Shown piece by piece: positions 28,015 through 37,483 of a DNA stretch of 64,000 nt. How positions within the stretch are numbered: the first letter of the stretch is position 1; every line of letters begins with the position of its first letter. The position numbers and the translations under genes were made by a program. Source of the DNA: Chitinophaga ginsengisegetis (GTDB lineage Bacteria; Bacteroidota; Bacteroidia; Chitinophagales; Chitinophagaceae); the NCBI RefSeq assembly GCF_900168065.1, contig NZ_FUZZ01000005.1, positions 682,001 through 746,000 on the forward strand, written 5' to 3'. The notes below the pieces were generated by a model. The model was given only the letters and a program-made list of their open reading frames with translations. It did not search any database and was not told where the DNA came from.

Positions 28015-31000
28015 TTAGAAAGAAGCGTTCAAACTCATGAAATAACTGGGTGATGGAGGAAGGTTGGAATAGTTGTTCCTCATCACATAGCTGGGATCCA
28101 GTCCTGATTTGTTTTCACGCCAGATGATACCCAGGTTTCTAACCGAGAAGTTGACCCCTACCGATTTTACCATCAGGCGGGAGAGTGCTGCTGATGGCAC
28201 CTGGTAACCGATATTGATTTGTTGCAGGCGGATATGGCTGGCGCTTTCTACCAGCAGATCAGACATTTTGTAACGGTTACTGCTGTTGGTAGTTACATTG
28301 GGAAGACCCGGAACATTGGTAAACTGTTCGTCGCCGGGTTTACGCCAGCGCAGTGCAAGGTCCTTCTGGGTGCCTATCACGCCGTAGTAATTGTTGGTGG
28401 CGTAGTCCGGATAATTCTCGATAGAAAGACGGCGGAATACGTGGCCCATTTCATAGGTAATACGCACACCGAAAGTGAATGACTTATAGTTGAAATCATT
28501 GAAGAAGCCGCCAAAGTAAGGAGGTGTGGTACGGCCCATGTACACCAGGTCTTCCTGGGTGATGGTGTTGTTGCCCGCATCTGCTGAAATGATCTTTCCA
28601 TTTTTATCATATAGTTGGGAGCGGCCTTTGTTGTCCAGTCCGGCCCAACGGTAAGCATATACATAATCATTCGGCATGTCCACAATAGGGGTACCGCCAT
28701 TTACTGCCAGGCTGCTGGTAGGTTTGGTGAAGCGGGAATCAGTTACCTTGTTGGTATTATAAGAGAAGTTAAAGGTAGATGCCCATCCGAATTTATGTCC
28801 GCGGATGATTTCTCCCCGGATGCCTACGTCAAAACCGTGACCGGTCATGCTGGCGGCATTATAGGCGAGTGAGGACCAGCCATAGGTACTGTTGATCGGG
28901 AATGTCCAGAGCAGATCAGTAGTGCGCTTGCGGTAAGCATCCAGGCTCACGTTCAGGCGGCTGTTTAATACGCTGAAGTCAAGCCCCAGGTTGGTGGTAC
29001 GGGTAAGCTCCCAGCTGATCTGGTTATTGGCGGGGGATATTACACTGCCAAAAGGTTCGCGGGTGATGGGATCCAGGCCGTTTAATGAAAGGATGGCCGC
29101 ATTGCTGGCACTGGTGGGAACAGATCCGCCTGTTCCGTAAGTAAGACGAAGTCCGAGTTTGTTGATCCAGTTTACATCTTTCATAAAGTCTTCTGATGTA
29201 ATATCCCATTTCACACCGGCAGACCATAGCGGTTTGGCGCGCTGACTGCGGGAGGCGCCGGCAAGGGTGTAATCATCAAATCTTACGCTTCCCGATACCA
29301 CATAGCGGTTGTTGAGGATGGATAAGGCGCCGTTACCGTAGTACGACAAAAACCTGTTGATAGACCGGAGAATGGTACCATCACTGTATCCCAGGCTGGT
29401 GCTCCAGCCCATCACTGTCATATAGGAAGTGGTTGGATTCCAGGAAGCGGAAGAGTAGGTGTCTTCATCAAATCCAAACCTGGTTTGCTGGTAGCTGGTA
29501 GCCTGGTTTTCCCGGATTTCAGTACCTGCCAGTGCATTAAGACTGAAAAGAGTGCCCCAGGATTTATTTACGTTTACCTGTCCGCGTAATCCATAGCTGG
29601 TTTCCGTACGGTTATGACTGATCATTTTACCGCCGTATGGTACGCCATATATCAGGCGGCCATTGGCGTCAACAGTAGTACCTGTGTTTACAAGCGTTCT
29701 TGTTTCGTAGCTGTTCAGGTTAGAGAGATATACATCTTCCCCGTTGTTACGTTGCAGGGAGCCGGCCACACTTACATTCACCCAGTCGGTAATTTTTGTA
29801 TTGATATCTGCATTCAGGCGGATACGGTTTTCCTTGTCGGTAGTATTGCCGTAGTTCAGTTCCTGCAGGGGGCTGTAGGTCCAGGGCAGGTAGCCTTTGT
29901 TGAGGAAGTCGGCGGCCACTTCATCGCGGAAATCGATAGACCGGGCAATAGGGTTGCCGGCGGCATCCGCGAGCATTTCGTAAGGGCGGAGACCCTGGCG
30001 GCCCTCACCGATTGCATTCAGCGCAGCGGTGTTGGACAGGCCGTTGGTATAGTTATAATTGATACCGGTGTTTACTGTTACACGGTCATTAAACAGTTCG
30101 TTACTCATGTTGGCTGTAACAAAGTAGTTTTCACCTTTATTACCTTTAAATACCGGCAGGTCGCGGGTATAGTTGGTAGACACGTAGTAGGTGCTGTTTT
30201 GTCCGCCACCGGAGAAGGAGAGATTGTATTGTTGTGAAACCGCGCGTTGCAGCAGCAGGTCGCGGATCTGGCCGCGGTTATCCATATTGCCGAGCGCGGT
30301 GAGGGCTGAATCGCGTTGCGCAGCGGTAGCGGTGCCGCGGTCTACCTTGAACATCCATTCCAGGGCTTCACTTACCGGTCTGTTCTGGTTGAAAGTCATC
30401 CAGCTGTTATCCCATTGGGCAGGATCGCTGAAGAAACCCAGGCCTTTCATTTCTTTTTCCAGGTCAATATATTCTGCACTGCTCATGCGGTTCAGATTTT
30501 TCATATTGGCGGGGTTGGAAACGCTCAGGTTTGTGCTGAAGTTCAGGGAAGAGGAATTCTTTTTTCCTTTTTTAGTGGTGATCACAATCACACCGTTAGC
30601 TGCTTTGGCGCCCCAGATAGAGGTGGCGGCAGCATCTTTCAGTACGGTAATGGATTCAATATCTTCCGGGTTATACCTGCTCAGTATGGCGCCGCCGCTG
30701 GCGTTATTATTGAGCCGGTTGGACAGCTCCTGGTCAAGCGCAGGGAATCCATCTACCACGATCAGCGGGCTTCCGCTACCATTAAGGGTGTTGACGCCGC
30801 GTATGGTAATCTGGTTGTTTCTTACGTCGAAGCGTACGCCGGGTGTTACCCCTTCCAGGCGTTCCATCAGGTTAACGGCAGGTACGCTTCTGATTTCTTT
30901 CGCGGTAATCTGGCTGAAGGAGCCGGTAGCGCGTTCTTTAGGTATAGATTGGTAACCGGTAGACACCACACTTACTTCCTGGAGTTGACGTACATCTGTT

Positions 31001-31587
31001 TCCAGTCTGGCGTTGATCACGGTTTTGCCGTCCACGTCTACTTTCAACGGGTTCATGCCCACGAAGGTGAAGATAATGGCGTTTGTTTTCTCTTTCAAAC
31101 GAAGGGTATAGCTGCCATCACTGCTGGTGATGGAACCGAACCGGATGGCAAAGCCTTCCGGGATCACGGTGACACCTACCAGCGGGTGACCATCTTTATC
31201 CGTAACTACGCCGGTGATTGTTTGTACATAATCATCGGACGCAGTGGCAGGTGCAACGCTGCCTGTTGCTTCCCGCGCCTCTTCTCCTTTATCGGGCCGG
31301 GTATCCCTGATGATGGTGTAGTAGTTTTCCTGTACGTAAAGGAAGATGAATCCTTTTTTGTAGAGTAAATCTTTCAGGACACTTTCTACCGGTTCTTTCT
31401 TCGTCAGCGGACTTTTAAAATTGACATAGATGTTGTCCAGCAGATGAGCTTCATATGAAAATTTAGTACCGTAAACGGCCTTTACTTCTTCTAAAGCAGC
31501 TTTTAATTTCACTTGTTGCTGGGCAAATAAACTTCCTGGCAGTGTTCCCAGCAGGAAACACATGACAAATAATATTCGTTTATTCAT
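28015..31587 (-). CDS. SusC/RagA TonB-linked outer-membrane protein with STN domain
   Basis: At 1190 residues this is the long form of SusC. After the signal peptide comes an STN domain (about 25-100, LKAALEEVKAVYGTKFSYEAHLL). This domain transmits a signal to FecR-type anti-sigma factors. A carboxypeptidase-like beta-sandwich follows (ITGVVTDKDGHPLVGVTVIPEG), then the TonB plug with NLMERLEGVTPGVRF and the barrel. The STN domain and the FecR and sigma genes directly upstream indicate cell-surface signalling: ligand transport at this receptor should switch on the ECF sigma factor. Confidence 0.96.
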   Translation of the reverse strand: MNKRILFVMCFLLGTLPGSLFAQQQVKLKAALEEVKAVYGTKFSYEAHLLDNIYVNFKSPLTKKEPVESVLKDLLYKKGFIFLYVQENYYTIIRDTRPDKGEEAREATGSVAPATASDDYVQTITGVVTDKDGHPLVGVTVIPEGFAIRFGSITSSDGSYTLRLKEKTNAIIFTFVGMNPLKVDVDGKTVINARLETDVRQLQEVSVVSTGYQSIPKERATGSFSQITAKEIRSVPAVNLMERLEGVTPGVRFDVRNNQITIRGVNTLNGSGSPLIVVDGFPALDQELSNRLNNNASGGAILSRYNPEDIESITVLKDAAATSIWGAKAANGVIVITTKKGKKNSSSLNFSTNLSVSNPANMKNLNRMSSAEYIDLEKEMKGLGFFSDPAQWDNSWMTFNQNRPVSEALEWMFKVDRGTATAAQRDSALTALGNMDNRGQIRDLLLQRAVSQQYNLSFSGGGQNSTYYVSTNYTRDLPVFKGNKGENYFVTANMSNELFNDRVTVNTGINYNYTNGLSNTAALNAIGEGRQGLRPYEMLADAAGNPIARSIDFRDEVAADFLNKGYLPWTYSPLQELNYGNTTDKENRIRLNADINTKITDWVNVSVAGSLQRNNGEDVYLSNLNSYETRTLVNTGTTVDANGRLIYGVPYGGKMISHNRTETSYGLRGQVNVNKSWGTLFSLNALAGTEIRENQATSYQQTRFGFDEDTYSSASWNPTTSYMTVMGWSTSLGYSDGTILRSINRFLSYYGNGALSILNNRYVVSGSVRFDDYTLAGASRSQRAKPLWSAGVKWDITSEDFMKDVNWINKLGLRLTYGTGGSVPTSASNAAILSLNGLDPITREPFGSVISPANNQISWELTRTTNLGLDFSVLNSRLNVSLDAYRKRTTDLLWTFPINSTYGWSSLAYNAASMTGHGFDVGIRGEIIRGHKFGWASTFNFSYNTNKVTDSRFTKPTSSLAVNGGTPIVDMPNDYVYAYRWAGLDNKGRSQLYDKNGKIISADAGNNTITQEDLVYMGRTTPPYFGGFFNDFNYKSFTFGVRITYEMGHVFRRLSIENYPDYATNNYYGVIGTQKDLALRWRKPGDEQFTNVPGLPNVTTNSSNRYKMSDLLVESASHIRLQQINIGYQVPSAALSRLMVKSVGVNFSVRNLGIIWRENKSGLDPSYVMRNNYSNLPPSPSYFMSLNASF

Positions 31588-31591
31588 TCTC

Positions 31592-32629
31592 CTAATTTTG
31601 GCTGATAATTAAATGATTTGCTTTTTGATCGATTTTAAGATTAAACACCTTTCTGATAACAAAAAGGATGTCGTCGGCATTGGCAGCGGGCACAGTTCCC
31701 GAAAGCTTTTTCTGTGCCAGTTCCGGCGCTTGTAAGCTGATTTCATAGCCATAGGTATCTTCCAGCACATTCAGTATTTCAGAAAGTGTGTAACCATCCA
31801 GGTCCATTTCGTTGTTGGTCCATGCCTTGTTGGCCTGTGGATTCCTGTTCATGGCGGTCAATACCTGTTTGCTGCTGTCGTACATGAAGGCGTCTCCCGG
31901 TTTGAGCATTTTGACAAAGGCTCCGGTGCCGTTTTTTTCAATTCGCAGACTACCTTCCAGCAGGGAGATTTCAGTGATGCTGCGACGGTTGCGGACATTA
32001 AATTTTGTACCTAATACTTTTAATTCCAGGTTGCTCACATGTACCAGGAAAGAGTCTGATTGTTGCAGGCGGTTCTTCAAGGCTACATGTTTTACCTCGA
32101 AGAATGCTTCCCCCTGCATCCATATCTCTCTTGGCTTTTCTGATTTCCAGGTGCGTGCATAATGGATGGCTGAGTTGCCGTTTAAGGTAACAACCGTTTC
32201 ATCCGGTAATACTACCTGTTCCCGTTTACCAAAAGTGGTACTGAATTTCTTTTCTCCCAATGAGGACCATTCCCGTAAGGCGACTAATAGTATCAGGGCT
32301 GCTGCAGCAGCGCCTATCCACCTGGAAGCAATTTTCAGCGGCCGGTACACCCGTTGCTGCCTTTGTTCATCAGCTGCTATCTGGTTGGCAATTTTGTCCC
32401 AAAGCTGCAACTTGCCGGTGGCTGGTTGATACGGCTTTTGTTTGTTGATGAGCAGTATCCAGGCACGGGCTTCTTCCATTGCAGCCCTTTTGTCCGGGTA
32501 TTCACCGGAAATACGCTCCCAATAAGCCACAGACAGATCATCCGCTTTCAACACATGCTGAATGAACTGCTCATCTTTAAAAAAAGATGTAGTGGTGTAA
32601 TGATTGTAATCGCTGTGCTGATGTTCCAT
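31592..32629 (-). CDS. FecR-family anti-sigma factor
   Basis: This 345-residue protein has an N-terminal cytoplasmic sigma-binding domain (YWERISGEYPDKRAAMEEARAWILL), one membrane span (WIGAAAAALILLVAL, near residue 110), the periplasmic FecR domain (TVVTLNGNSAIHYARTW) and a C-terminal DUF4974-like segment with DTYGYEISL. It should hold the adjacent ECF sigma factor inactive until the STN domain of the SusC protein interacts with it. Gene order sigma-FecR-SusC is the standard arrangement. Confidence 0.95.
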   Translation of the reverse strand: MEHQHSDYNHYTTTSFFKDEQFIQHVLKADDLSVAYWERISGEYPDKRAAMEEARAWILLINKQKPYQPATGKLQLWDKIANQIAADEQRQQRVYRPLKIASRWIGAAAAALILLVALREWSSLGEKKFSTTFGKREQVVLPDETVVTLNGNSAIHYARTWKSEKPREIWMQGEAFFEVKHVALKNRLQQSDSFLVHVSNLELKVLGTKFNVRNRRSITEISLLEGSLRIEKNGTGAFVKMLKPGDAFMYDSSKQVLTAMNRNPQANKAWTNNEMDLDGYTLSEILNVLEDTYGYEISLQAPELAQKKLSGTVPAANADDILFVIRKVFNLKIDQKANHLIISQN

Positions 32630-32753
32630 GCCTGATTATATATACACGACCCTTTAAGATTTTATCCCTTCCTGTATTAAATAAATAATAATTTTATTTA
32701 AAGGGCGATAAAATGAATAATTTCTAATTACGACTTTAAAAAACAGGGCGATC

Positions 32754-33344
32754 TTAGATTTTTTTCAAGGATATAACAGCAGTCAAAATAAGGAGATCAG
32801 TTTTGGACAGATAAGTACGTAGTACATCTATTGCTTTATATACCAATTTATAGGTACTGGAAACGGAAATCTGCATCAGGGCAGCAATTTCTTCATATTC
32901 CATTTCCTCGTAATACCGGAGGTGGATAATTTCTCTTTGTCGCGGTGTCATTTTCTCCAATGCACGACCCAGGTTGGTGCGTATGGTCTCCAGCCTTTCG
33001 CGGCTGATCATTGTTTGGTCGTAAGCCAGCTCCTGATCCGCGTCCATCCACTGGTCCAGGACCAGGAAACTGTATTTGCGCTGCTGTACATCCAGCATGC
33101 GCAACAATACTCTACGAAACGACTTATATAGATAGTTTTTAACTGATTCGGTGGCATTAATGGATTCCCGTTGTTTCCAGAGCTTAACGAATAAGTCCTG
33201 CAAGGCATCTTCTATGATGTGGTCATCCTGCGTAAACTTGTGACCATAGTTGAATAACGGGGTATAATATCTGTCAAAGATAATTTGCAGGGAAGATTCA
33301 TCTCCTGAACGAAAACCATCCCATATATCTTTGTCATCGGTCAT
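32754..33344 (-). CDS. ECF RNA polymerase sigma factor (Bacteroidota type)
   Basis: This 196-residue sigma-70 family protein has region 2 at about 25-60 (FDRYYTPLFNYGHKFTQ then ALQDLFVKLWKQRE) and region 4 at about 130-175 (MTPRQREIIHLRYYEEMEYEEIAALMQIS). It belongs to the sigma-70 'FecI/BT-type' group tied to TonB-linked transporters. It is paired with the FecR gene 124 bp downstream on the minus strand and presumably drives the SusCD operon, though no typical target promoter is marked in the intergenic gap. Confidence 0.95.
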   Translation of the reverse strand: MTDDKDIWDGFRSGDESSLQIIFDRYYTPLFNYGHKFTQDDHIIEDALQDLFVKLWKQRESINATESVKNYLYKSFRRVLLRMLDVQQRKYSFLVLDQWMDADQELAYDQTMISRERLETIRTNLGRALEKMTPRQREIIHLRYYEEMEYEEIAALMQISVSSTYKLVYKAIDVLRTYLSKTDLLILTAVISLKKI

Positions 33345-33518
33345 AAATCCTGCACGATTCAGTTTGGCTTATGTGCGAAGGTGCTAAAAATGTTTTACAT
33401 TTCAAACCGTTGGGAGAGTGTTAATTCAAAATCTCATATAAGTCTTTGATACCCACCAGCAGGAAGTCCGGCGGGATTACCATATCATTTAAAAGCGCTG
33501 GCGCGCTTCTCCGGTTAT

Positions 33519-33950
33519 TTACTCCTCTATCACCATAATCCCTTGCTGTTTCAGCATTTCCAGTCCATCTTTCATCGCTTTGATTTGCTCCGGTGAATGT
33601 TTTTGCCATACCGTAACCTCACCAACTACCTTAAATGGGTGTGTGGAGCGGTAGGACATTGTAGGATTGCCCGGGAATTTTTTATCGGTTACGTTGGGGT
33701 CATCTTCCAGCGGGCCTGTTGCTTCTACCAGGTATATTCTTTCCCGTCCGTCTCCCGCGGCCAGTTCAGCTCCCCAGGTAGCCGCATTCAGGGTGGCGGA
33801 GAGGTAAATGTGTTTTAATTGCCGGTCCACAAAATTTGAGTTAAAACCGGTTTCTATAAGATCCCCGATTTTTAAATCCGCTTTGGTGCCATGAAAGAAG
33901 GTCTGAGAAAAAGGATTCAGAATAGGTGCCTGGGTGTCGGTTGTACTCAT
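33519..33950 (-). CDS. arr: Arr-type NAD+-rifampin ADP-ribosyltransferase
   Basis: This 143-residue protein fits the Arr family. It has FFHGTKADLKIGDLI near residue 18, YLSATLNAATWGAELA with the conserved tryptophan/alanine helix, RIYLVEATGPLEDDPNVTDKKFPGNP, and SYRSTHPFKVVGEV. Arr transfers ADP-ribose from NAD+ to the C23 hydroxyl of rifamycins. The length matches known Arr proteins. It lies 4 bp after a MarR-family regulator in one operon, which suggests drug- or stress-regulated expression. Family assignment is firm; rifamycin as the natural substrate is inference. Confidence 0.93.
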   Translation of the reverse strand: MSTTDTQAPILNPFSQTFFHGTKADLKIGDLIETGFNSNFVDRQLKHIYLSATLNAATWGAELAAGDGRERIYLVEATGPLEDDPNVTDKKFPGNPTMSYRSTHPFKVVGEVTVWQKHSPEQIKAMKDGLEMLKQQGIMVIEE

Positions 33951-33954
33951 TGCG

Positions 33955-34416
33955 TTATTGTTTTTGATTTATCGTTTGTATTTTACGGTCCATTATTTCC
34001 ATTGCTTCCGAGAAATACTTCTCCAAAACTTTTAATTCTCCTGATGAAAATGTACCAAACAGTTTTTCGGTGTTGCTTTGAAAATCTCCATAAAGGGGTT
34101 TGAACAGCGCCGTTATCTTTTCTGTATCCGGTACGATGATAACTTTTCTGCGGTCTGCTTTATCAGCTTGTCGTTTTACCAGTTTTTGCTTCTCAAAACG
34201 GTCTATTAAGCTCGTAACCGCGCCGGTGGTCAGGCCCGTTATATTAGAAAACTCCCCGGCTGTCATTTGCCCCTGCTGCAGTAAAAACCCTAAATATTTA
34301 TGGTCTGTGCCGGACATGCCTGCTTTTCTGCCAATGGCTTCGTGCATTTTGATGGAAGTATAGGCAAATTGCTGACTTAGCTTCCTTAGTTTCCTGATTT
34401 CTTCTTTAGCGGGCAT
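33955..34416 (-). CDS. MarR-family regulator upstream of Arr
   Basis: This 153-residue winged helix protein contains the conserved MarR core MHEAIGRKAGMSGTDHKYLGFLLQQG, then GLTTGAVTSLIDRFEKQKLVKR and ADRRKVIIVPD. It is closely similar to the MarR protein at 36073-36543 over about 80 residues. Gene pairs of a MarR repressor with a detoxifying enzyme are typical autoregulated units. The stop is followed by the Arr start after 4 bp. Confidence 0.93.
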   Translation of the reverse strand: MPAKEEIRKLRKLSQQFAYTSIKMHEAIGRKAGMSGTDHKYLGFLLQQGQMTAGEFSNITGLTTGAVTSLIDRFEKQKLVKRQADKADRRKVIIVPDTEKITALFKPLYGDFQSNTEKLFGTFSSGELKVLEKYFSEAMEIMDRKIQTINQKQ

Positions 34417-34465
34417 GTATCTTGATTATTAATTATCTTAATTGTAAAGATAAATAATAAATACT

Positions 34466-34753
34466 TTAATCGTCAAAATAAAACTGAAATTTTATCTGGC
34501 CAGGATTTGCACCGGTTTCTAAGCCTTTTATTTCCGTCACTTTTAAAAGTGAGTAAAGCCCATTTGTGTCTGCTGATTTGAGCAGTACAGACAGTAAATG
34601 CCCGATATACCAATAAGAATTTTTTAATGTGGCCTTTGTTAGTAATGGCTGGTCATTTGCGGCAATCATATTAAATTGGGGGAATGACATCACAGGCAGG
34701 AATAAGCCGCTAAAACTGCCGGTAGACTTTAGAAAAGATCTCCTGTTTAACAT
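34466..34753 (-). pseudogene. truncated cupin-like exported protein
   Basis: This 95-residue frame opens with a Tat-type leader (MLNRRSFLKSTGSFSGLFLPVMS) and then reads KNSYWYIGHLLSVLLKSADTNGLYSLLKVTEIKGLE. This is the N-terminal strand region of Tat-exported cupin proteins. Where such proteins normally carry a proline- and histidine-rich metal-binding stretch, this one turns into an unrelated tail and stops. It is probably a remnant of a small cupin gene cut by recombination between the two MarR units, although a short functional protein cannot be excluded. Confidence 0.5.
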
Positions 34754-34874
34754 AGATACAAGATTTTGTCTTGTTATACAAGTTACGGTGATACTTTCTA
34801 AAAATGCACATACTTACCTGATGGAAAGTGACGGGGAAATCACGTAAAAAGAAAACCCGCGGCTTATTTTTTTG

Positions 34875-36071
34875 TTACCATTCTATTTTATAATCAAATA
34901 ACCAGTGATTGCTTTTTTCGGCAAATGCGTTTACAAATATTCTAATCATAAGTTCCCTGATTTTTTGCTGAAATGCACTTACAATTACTTTGTCGCTTCC
35001 TCTTTTTCTTCCTTCCAGCACAATTTTTTCAACGCGTGGTCTGCGCATTTTTTCAAAGGTTGAGAAGGCAGTATCCAACTCCTTCTCATCACGGATGAGT
35101 TTTGCTAAAAGCATGGCGTCCTCTAAAGCCATTGAAGCTCCTTGTCCTGAATTTGGGCTCACGGCATGTGCCGCGTCCCCAATGAGTATACAATTTTTCT
35201 TAAACCACCTGGGTAAAAATTGAATATCAAAAACATTGAGCCGGATAAAATCCGAAGAATTATTTATGATGTCGGTAATCGGGGAACTGTAAGCGGCGTA
35301 TTGATTCAGCAAACTTTTTCTTTCGGCTTCTTTGTTAAAATTTATTTGCTCTTCCCTGGTGTATGGATTAGCTACCATGATGTTTGTCCACCACATTAAC
35401 TCATTTTTATTCACCCCTGTGTAGCCAATGAATCCATTTTTACCATAAATAAAATTTATATTGTTGCTATCTGACGGCGTTAAGTTTTGAATTTTATTTT
35501 TATCTACAAAGCCACCGCCGCCAACAACACCTGTAAAACCGGGCTTCATAGGCGTGTCTAATACATAATTTCTAACAATACTTCTTACGCCATCCGCTCC
35601 AATAAGAATCCTTCCTGTAGCTTGAGTTCCATCTTCAAATGTTGCTGTTACTTCATTTTCGGTTTGTGAAATACTTTGTAGTTTTTTGCTGAAATAAACC
35701 GGTATGTTTTGTTTCACCAGCTCATCGTGCATCATATCAGCGAGTGTTGCTCTTTTAATATTCACACTTGGATATTTATACTTTGCTGCATTGGAAAAAC
35801 CTACTTTTGCCAGTTTCTTTCCTTTAGCGTTTTTAAATATTCCATCTACCGCAATACTCCCGCTTTCAATCGCTTTGGCAGCTAAGCCTAATTCGGCTAA
35901 TACAGATACTCCATTGGGTGCAAGGTTTAATCCTGCACCGTTTGAAAATGTTGTTTCGTTGGCTTCAAAAATTGCGGACGCTATTCCTATCTTTTTAAGA
36001 AATAAAGCCATTGATGAACCGGCAATGCCACCGCCTATTATTATTACTTTATTATTTGATAGTAATTCCAT
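34875..36071 (-). CDS. FAD-dependent aromatic-ring monooxygenase
   Basis: This 398-residue group A flavoprotein monooxygenase has a GxGxxG motif at VIIIGGGIAGSSMALFLKK, the DG motif GADGVRSIVR near 159, and the GD motif GDAAHAVSPNSGQGASMALEDA near 297. It resembles the TetX/Rox-like and other NADPH-dependent hydroxylases that act on aromatic compounds and some antibiotics. The substrate is not readable from sequence and a TetX assignment is not justified. The start is at 36071, 1 bp after the stop of the MarR gene. The low GC content matches the surrounding accessory region. Confidence 0.9.
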   Translation of the reverse strand: MELLSNNKVIIIGGGIAGSSMALFLKKIGIASAIFEANETTFSNGAGLNLAPNGVSVLAELGLAAKAIESGSIAVDGIFKNAKGKKLAKVGFSNAAKYKYPSVNIKRATLADMMHDELVKQNIPVYFSKKLQSISQTENEVTATFEDGTQATGRILIGADGVRSIVRNYVLDTPMKPGFTGVVGGGGFVDKNKIQNLTPSDSNNINFIYGKNGFIGYTGVNKNELMWWTNIMVANPYTREEQINFNKEAERKSLLNQYAAYSSPITDIINNSSDFIRLNVFDIQFLPRWFKKNCILIGDAAHAVSPNSGQGASMALEDAMLLAKLIRDEKELDTAFSTFEKMRRPRVEKIVLEGRKRGSDKVIVSAFQQKIRELMIRIFVNAFAEKSNHWLFDYKIEW

Positions 36072-36072
36072 T

Positions 36073-36543
36073 TTATATAGGGTTGTTTAATTTGTGAGTT
36101 ATTTCCTGCATGATTTTAATGGCTGACTGCATATAATTTTCAATCAGTGCCAGTTCTTTTTTATTGAAGGAGTTAAAAAGGGCGGTCATTTTGGTTTCTA
36201 TTTCGTTAAATATGCCACCCAGTTCTTTCATAATTACCGGTATATTGGGAACGATAATAACTTTACGCCTATCTGTTTTGTCAAACTCCCTGGATACAAA
36301 TTTTTTCTTTTCAAATCTGTCTATCAGCCCTGTAACTGTGCCTGTGGTCAGGCCCGTATATTTTGCCAGTTCACCTGCTGTCATTGAGCCATGTTGAACA
36401 AGGAACCCCAAATACTTGTGGTCAGTGGCTGAAAGTCCCGCCTTTCGCGCAATAGCTTCGTGCATAAAAATGGAAGCGTCGGAATACAGCCGGCTTGTAG
36501 CTCCGAACTTGTTAGGCAGGTCGTCTGGTTGTTTTTTACTCAT
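36073..36543 (-). CDS. MarR-family regulator upstream of the FAD monooxygenase
   Basis: The ATG at 36541-36543 gives a 156-residue winged-helix protein with MHEAIARKAGLSATDHKYLGFLVQHG and GLTTGTVTGLIDRFEKKKFVSR, nearly the same core as the MarR protein at 33955. The longer frame starting at 36594 adds a region that does not belong to the fold. The stop and the monooxygenase start are adjacent, giving a two-gene operon. Confidence 0.92.
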   Translation of the reverse strand: MSKKQPDDLPNKFGATSRLYSDASIFMHEAIARKAGLSATDHKYLGFLVQHGSMTAGELAKYTGLTTGTVTGLIDRFEKKKFVSREFDKTDRRKVIIVPNIPVIMKELGGIFNEIETKMTALFNSFNKKELALIENYMQSAIKIMQEITHKLNNPI

Positions 36544-36611
36544 GTGCCAAGTATCTTTGGTGCAAAGATAAATGGTTTGCAAGTAATATTCCAAATGTTT
36601 TTGCGTTTTTT

Positions 36612-37414
36612 TTAGAACTCACTGAGTGTTTGGTGTGTATGCGCATACATAACAAGTCGGGAGCCGGCCAGTGTAATGATGGCCACCGCACCCATATTGA
36701 TCCAGTAGGGTGGTGTAAGGGTTTCTGCTTTCATACTGAAAACAGCCAACGATAAAGAATTAGCCCGATAAGCACAAAGTAAAACATACCACCTATCATA
36801 TAGGTACATAGTGAAATAAATGCAATGAGCCAATGAAGCGCGCTGCTGTTGGCAATGATGGCGCCCAAAACAGCCACCGACTCTGTAGATACAACAATCA
36901 ACAGCCAGGCGCCATTGATACTCTGCTCCAGGGAAGGTTTGGGCTCCTTCATAATATTTACAAGGAAGAAAGTATACAACAACAGTATCCAGCGTACAAA
37001 CCCCACTATCCATAATATCAGCGCAATATCCATGCGGCCGGTGATAAGCGCCACCTGGCTGCCCAGCACATTGTTACCCGCCACCAGCGTGAGGAAGGTA
37101 ACGCCCCTGGCCGAATGATGAAGATCGTTCTAAACCACTACCGGGAATTTTATAATCCGGAGAATAAGGATGATCCATAACAGGAGGTAAAAAAATACAT
37201 TTAAACCGAGGAAAATGCCGGCCATCCGGGTATAAGACCAGAGGAACATTCCTATGGAAACAATACCAGTAGCCATTATCAGCGCAAAATAACCAGGGAA
37301 GAAATTTTCCAGTGAAGTGGTGTTAACCGGTTGACCAGGATGTGCGAGTCCGGCTTTAAGCATGATCAGGGTTTTATGTAATTTAAGATTTACTGCGCAG
37401 AATAATCTTTTCAC
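36612..37414 (-). pseudogene. broken TDT-family (TehA/C4-dicarboxylate) transporter
   Basis: Three pieces on the minus strand read as one protein. The first, 37414-37130, contains ENFFPGYFALIMATGIVSIGMFLW and ends at a TAG. Immediately in frame after that stop, NDLHHSARGVTFLTLVAGNN continues into GSQVALITGRMDIALILWIVGF and further membrane spans to 36731. A frame change there leads into KAETLTPPYWINMGAVAIITLAG, ending at 36612. This is the family order of the tellurite-resistance/dicarboxylate TDT permeases up to about two thirds of the protein; the rest is missing. One nonsense codon, one frameshift and a 3' truncation make it a clear pseudogene. Confidence 0.85.
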
Positions 37415-37483
37415 CTGACTATTTTATTTTTTGAATATAAGGAGAGAAAGAACTAAATTTTTCCCTGTTTCTCAATTGTTAAC

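Noticed and set aside
30316..31368. 350-residue frame on the plus strand
   Set aside because: It lies inside the long SusC gene on the other strand and is a shadow of its codon usage.
33421..33518. Protein-like minus-strand tail LNDMVIPPDFLLVGIKDLYEILN before the Arr gene
   Set aside because: The string reads like a protein end, but the frame upstream overlaps the Arr gene and no start or family is visible, so I did not list it as a gene.
34875..36071. TetX or rifampicin monooxygenase assignment
   Set aside because: Only general group A flavin-monooxygenase motifs are visible; residues specific for tetracycline or rifamycin hydroxylation cannot be judged from the sequence alone.
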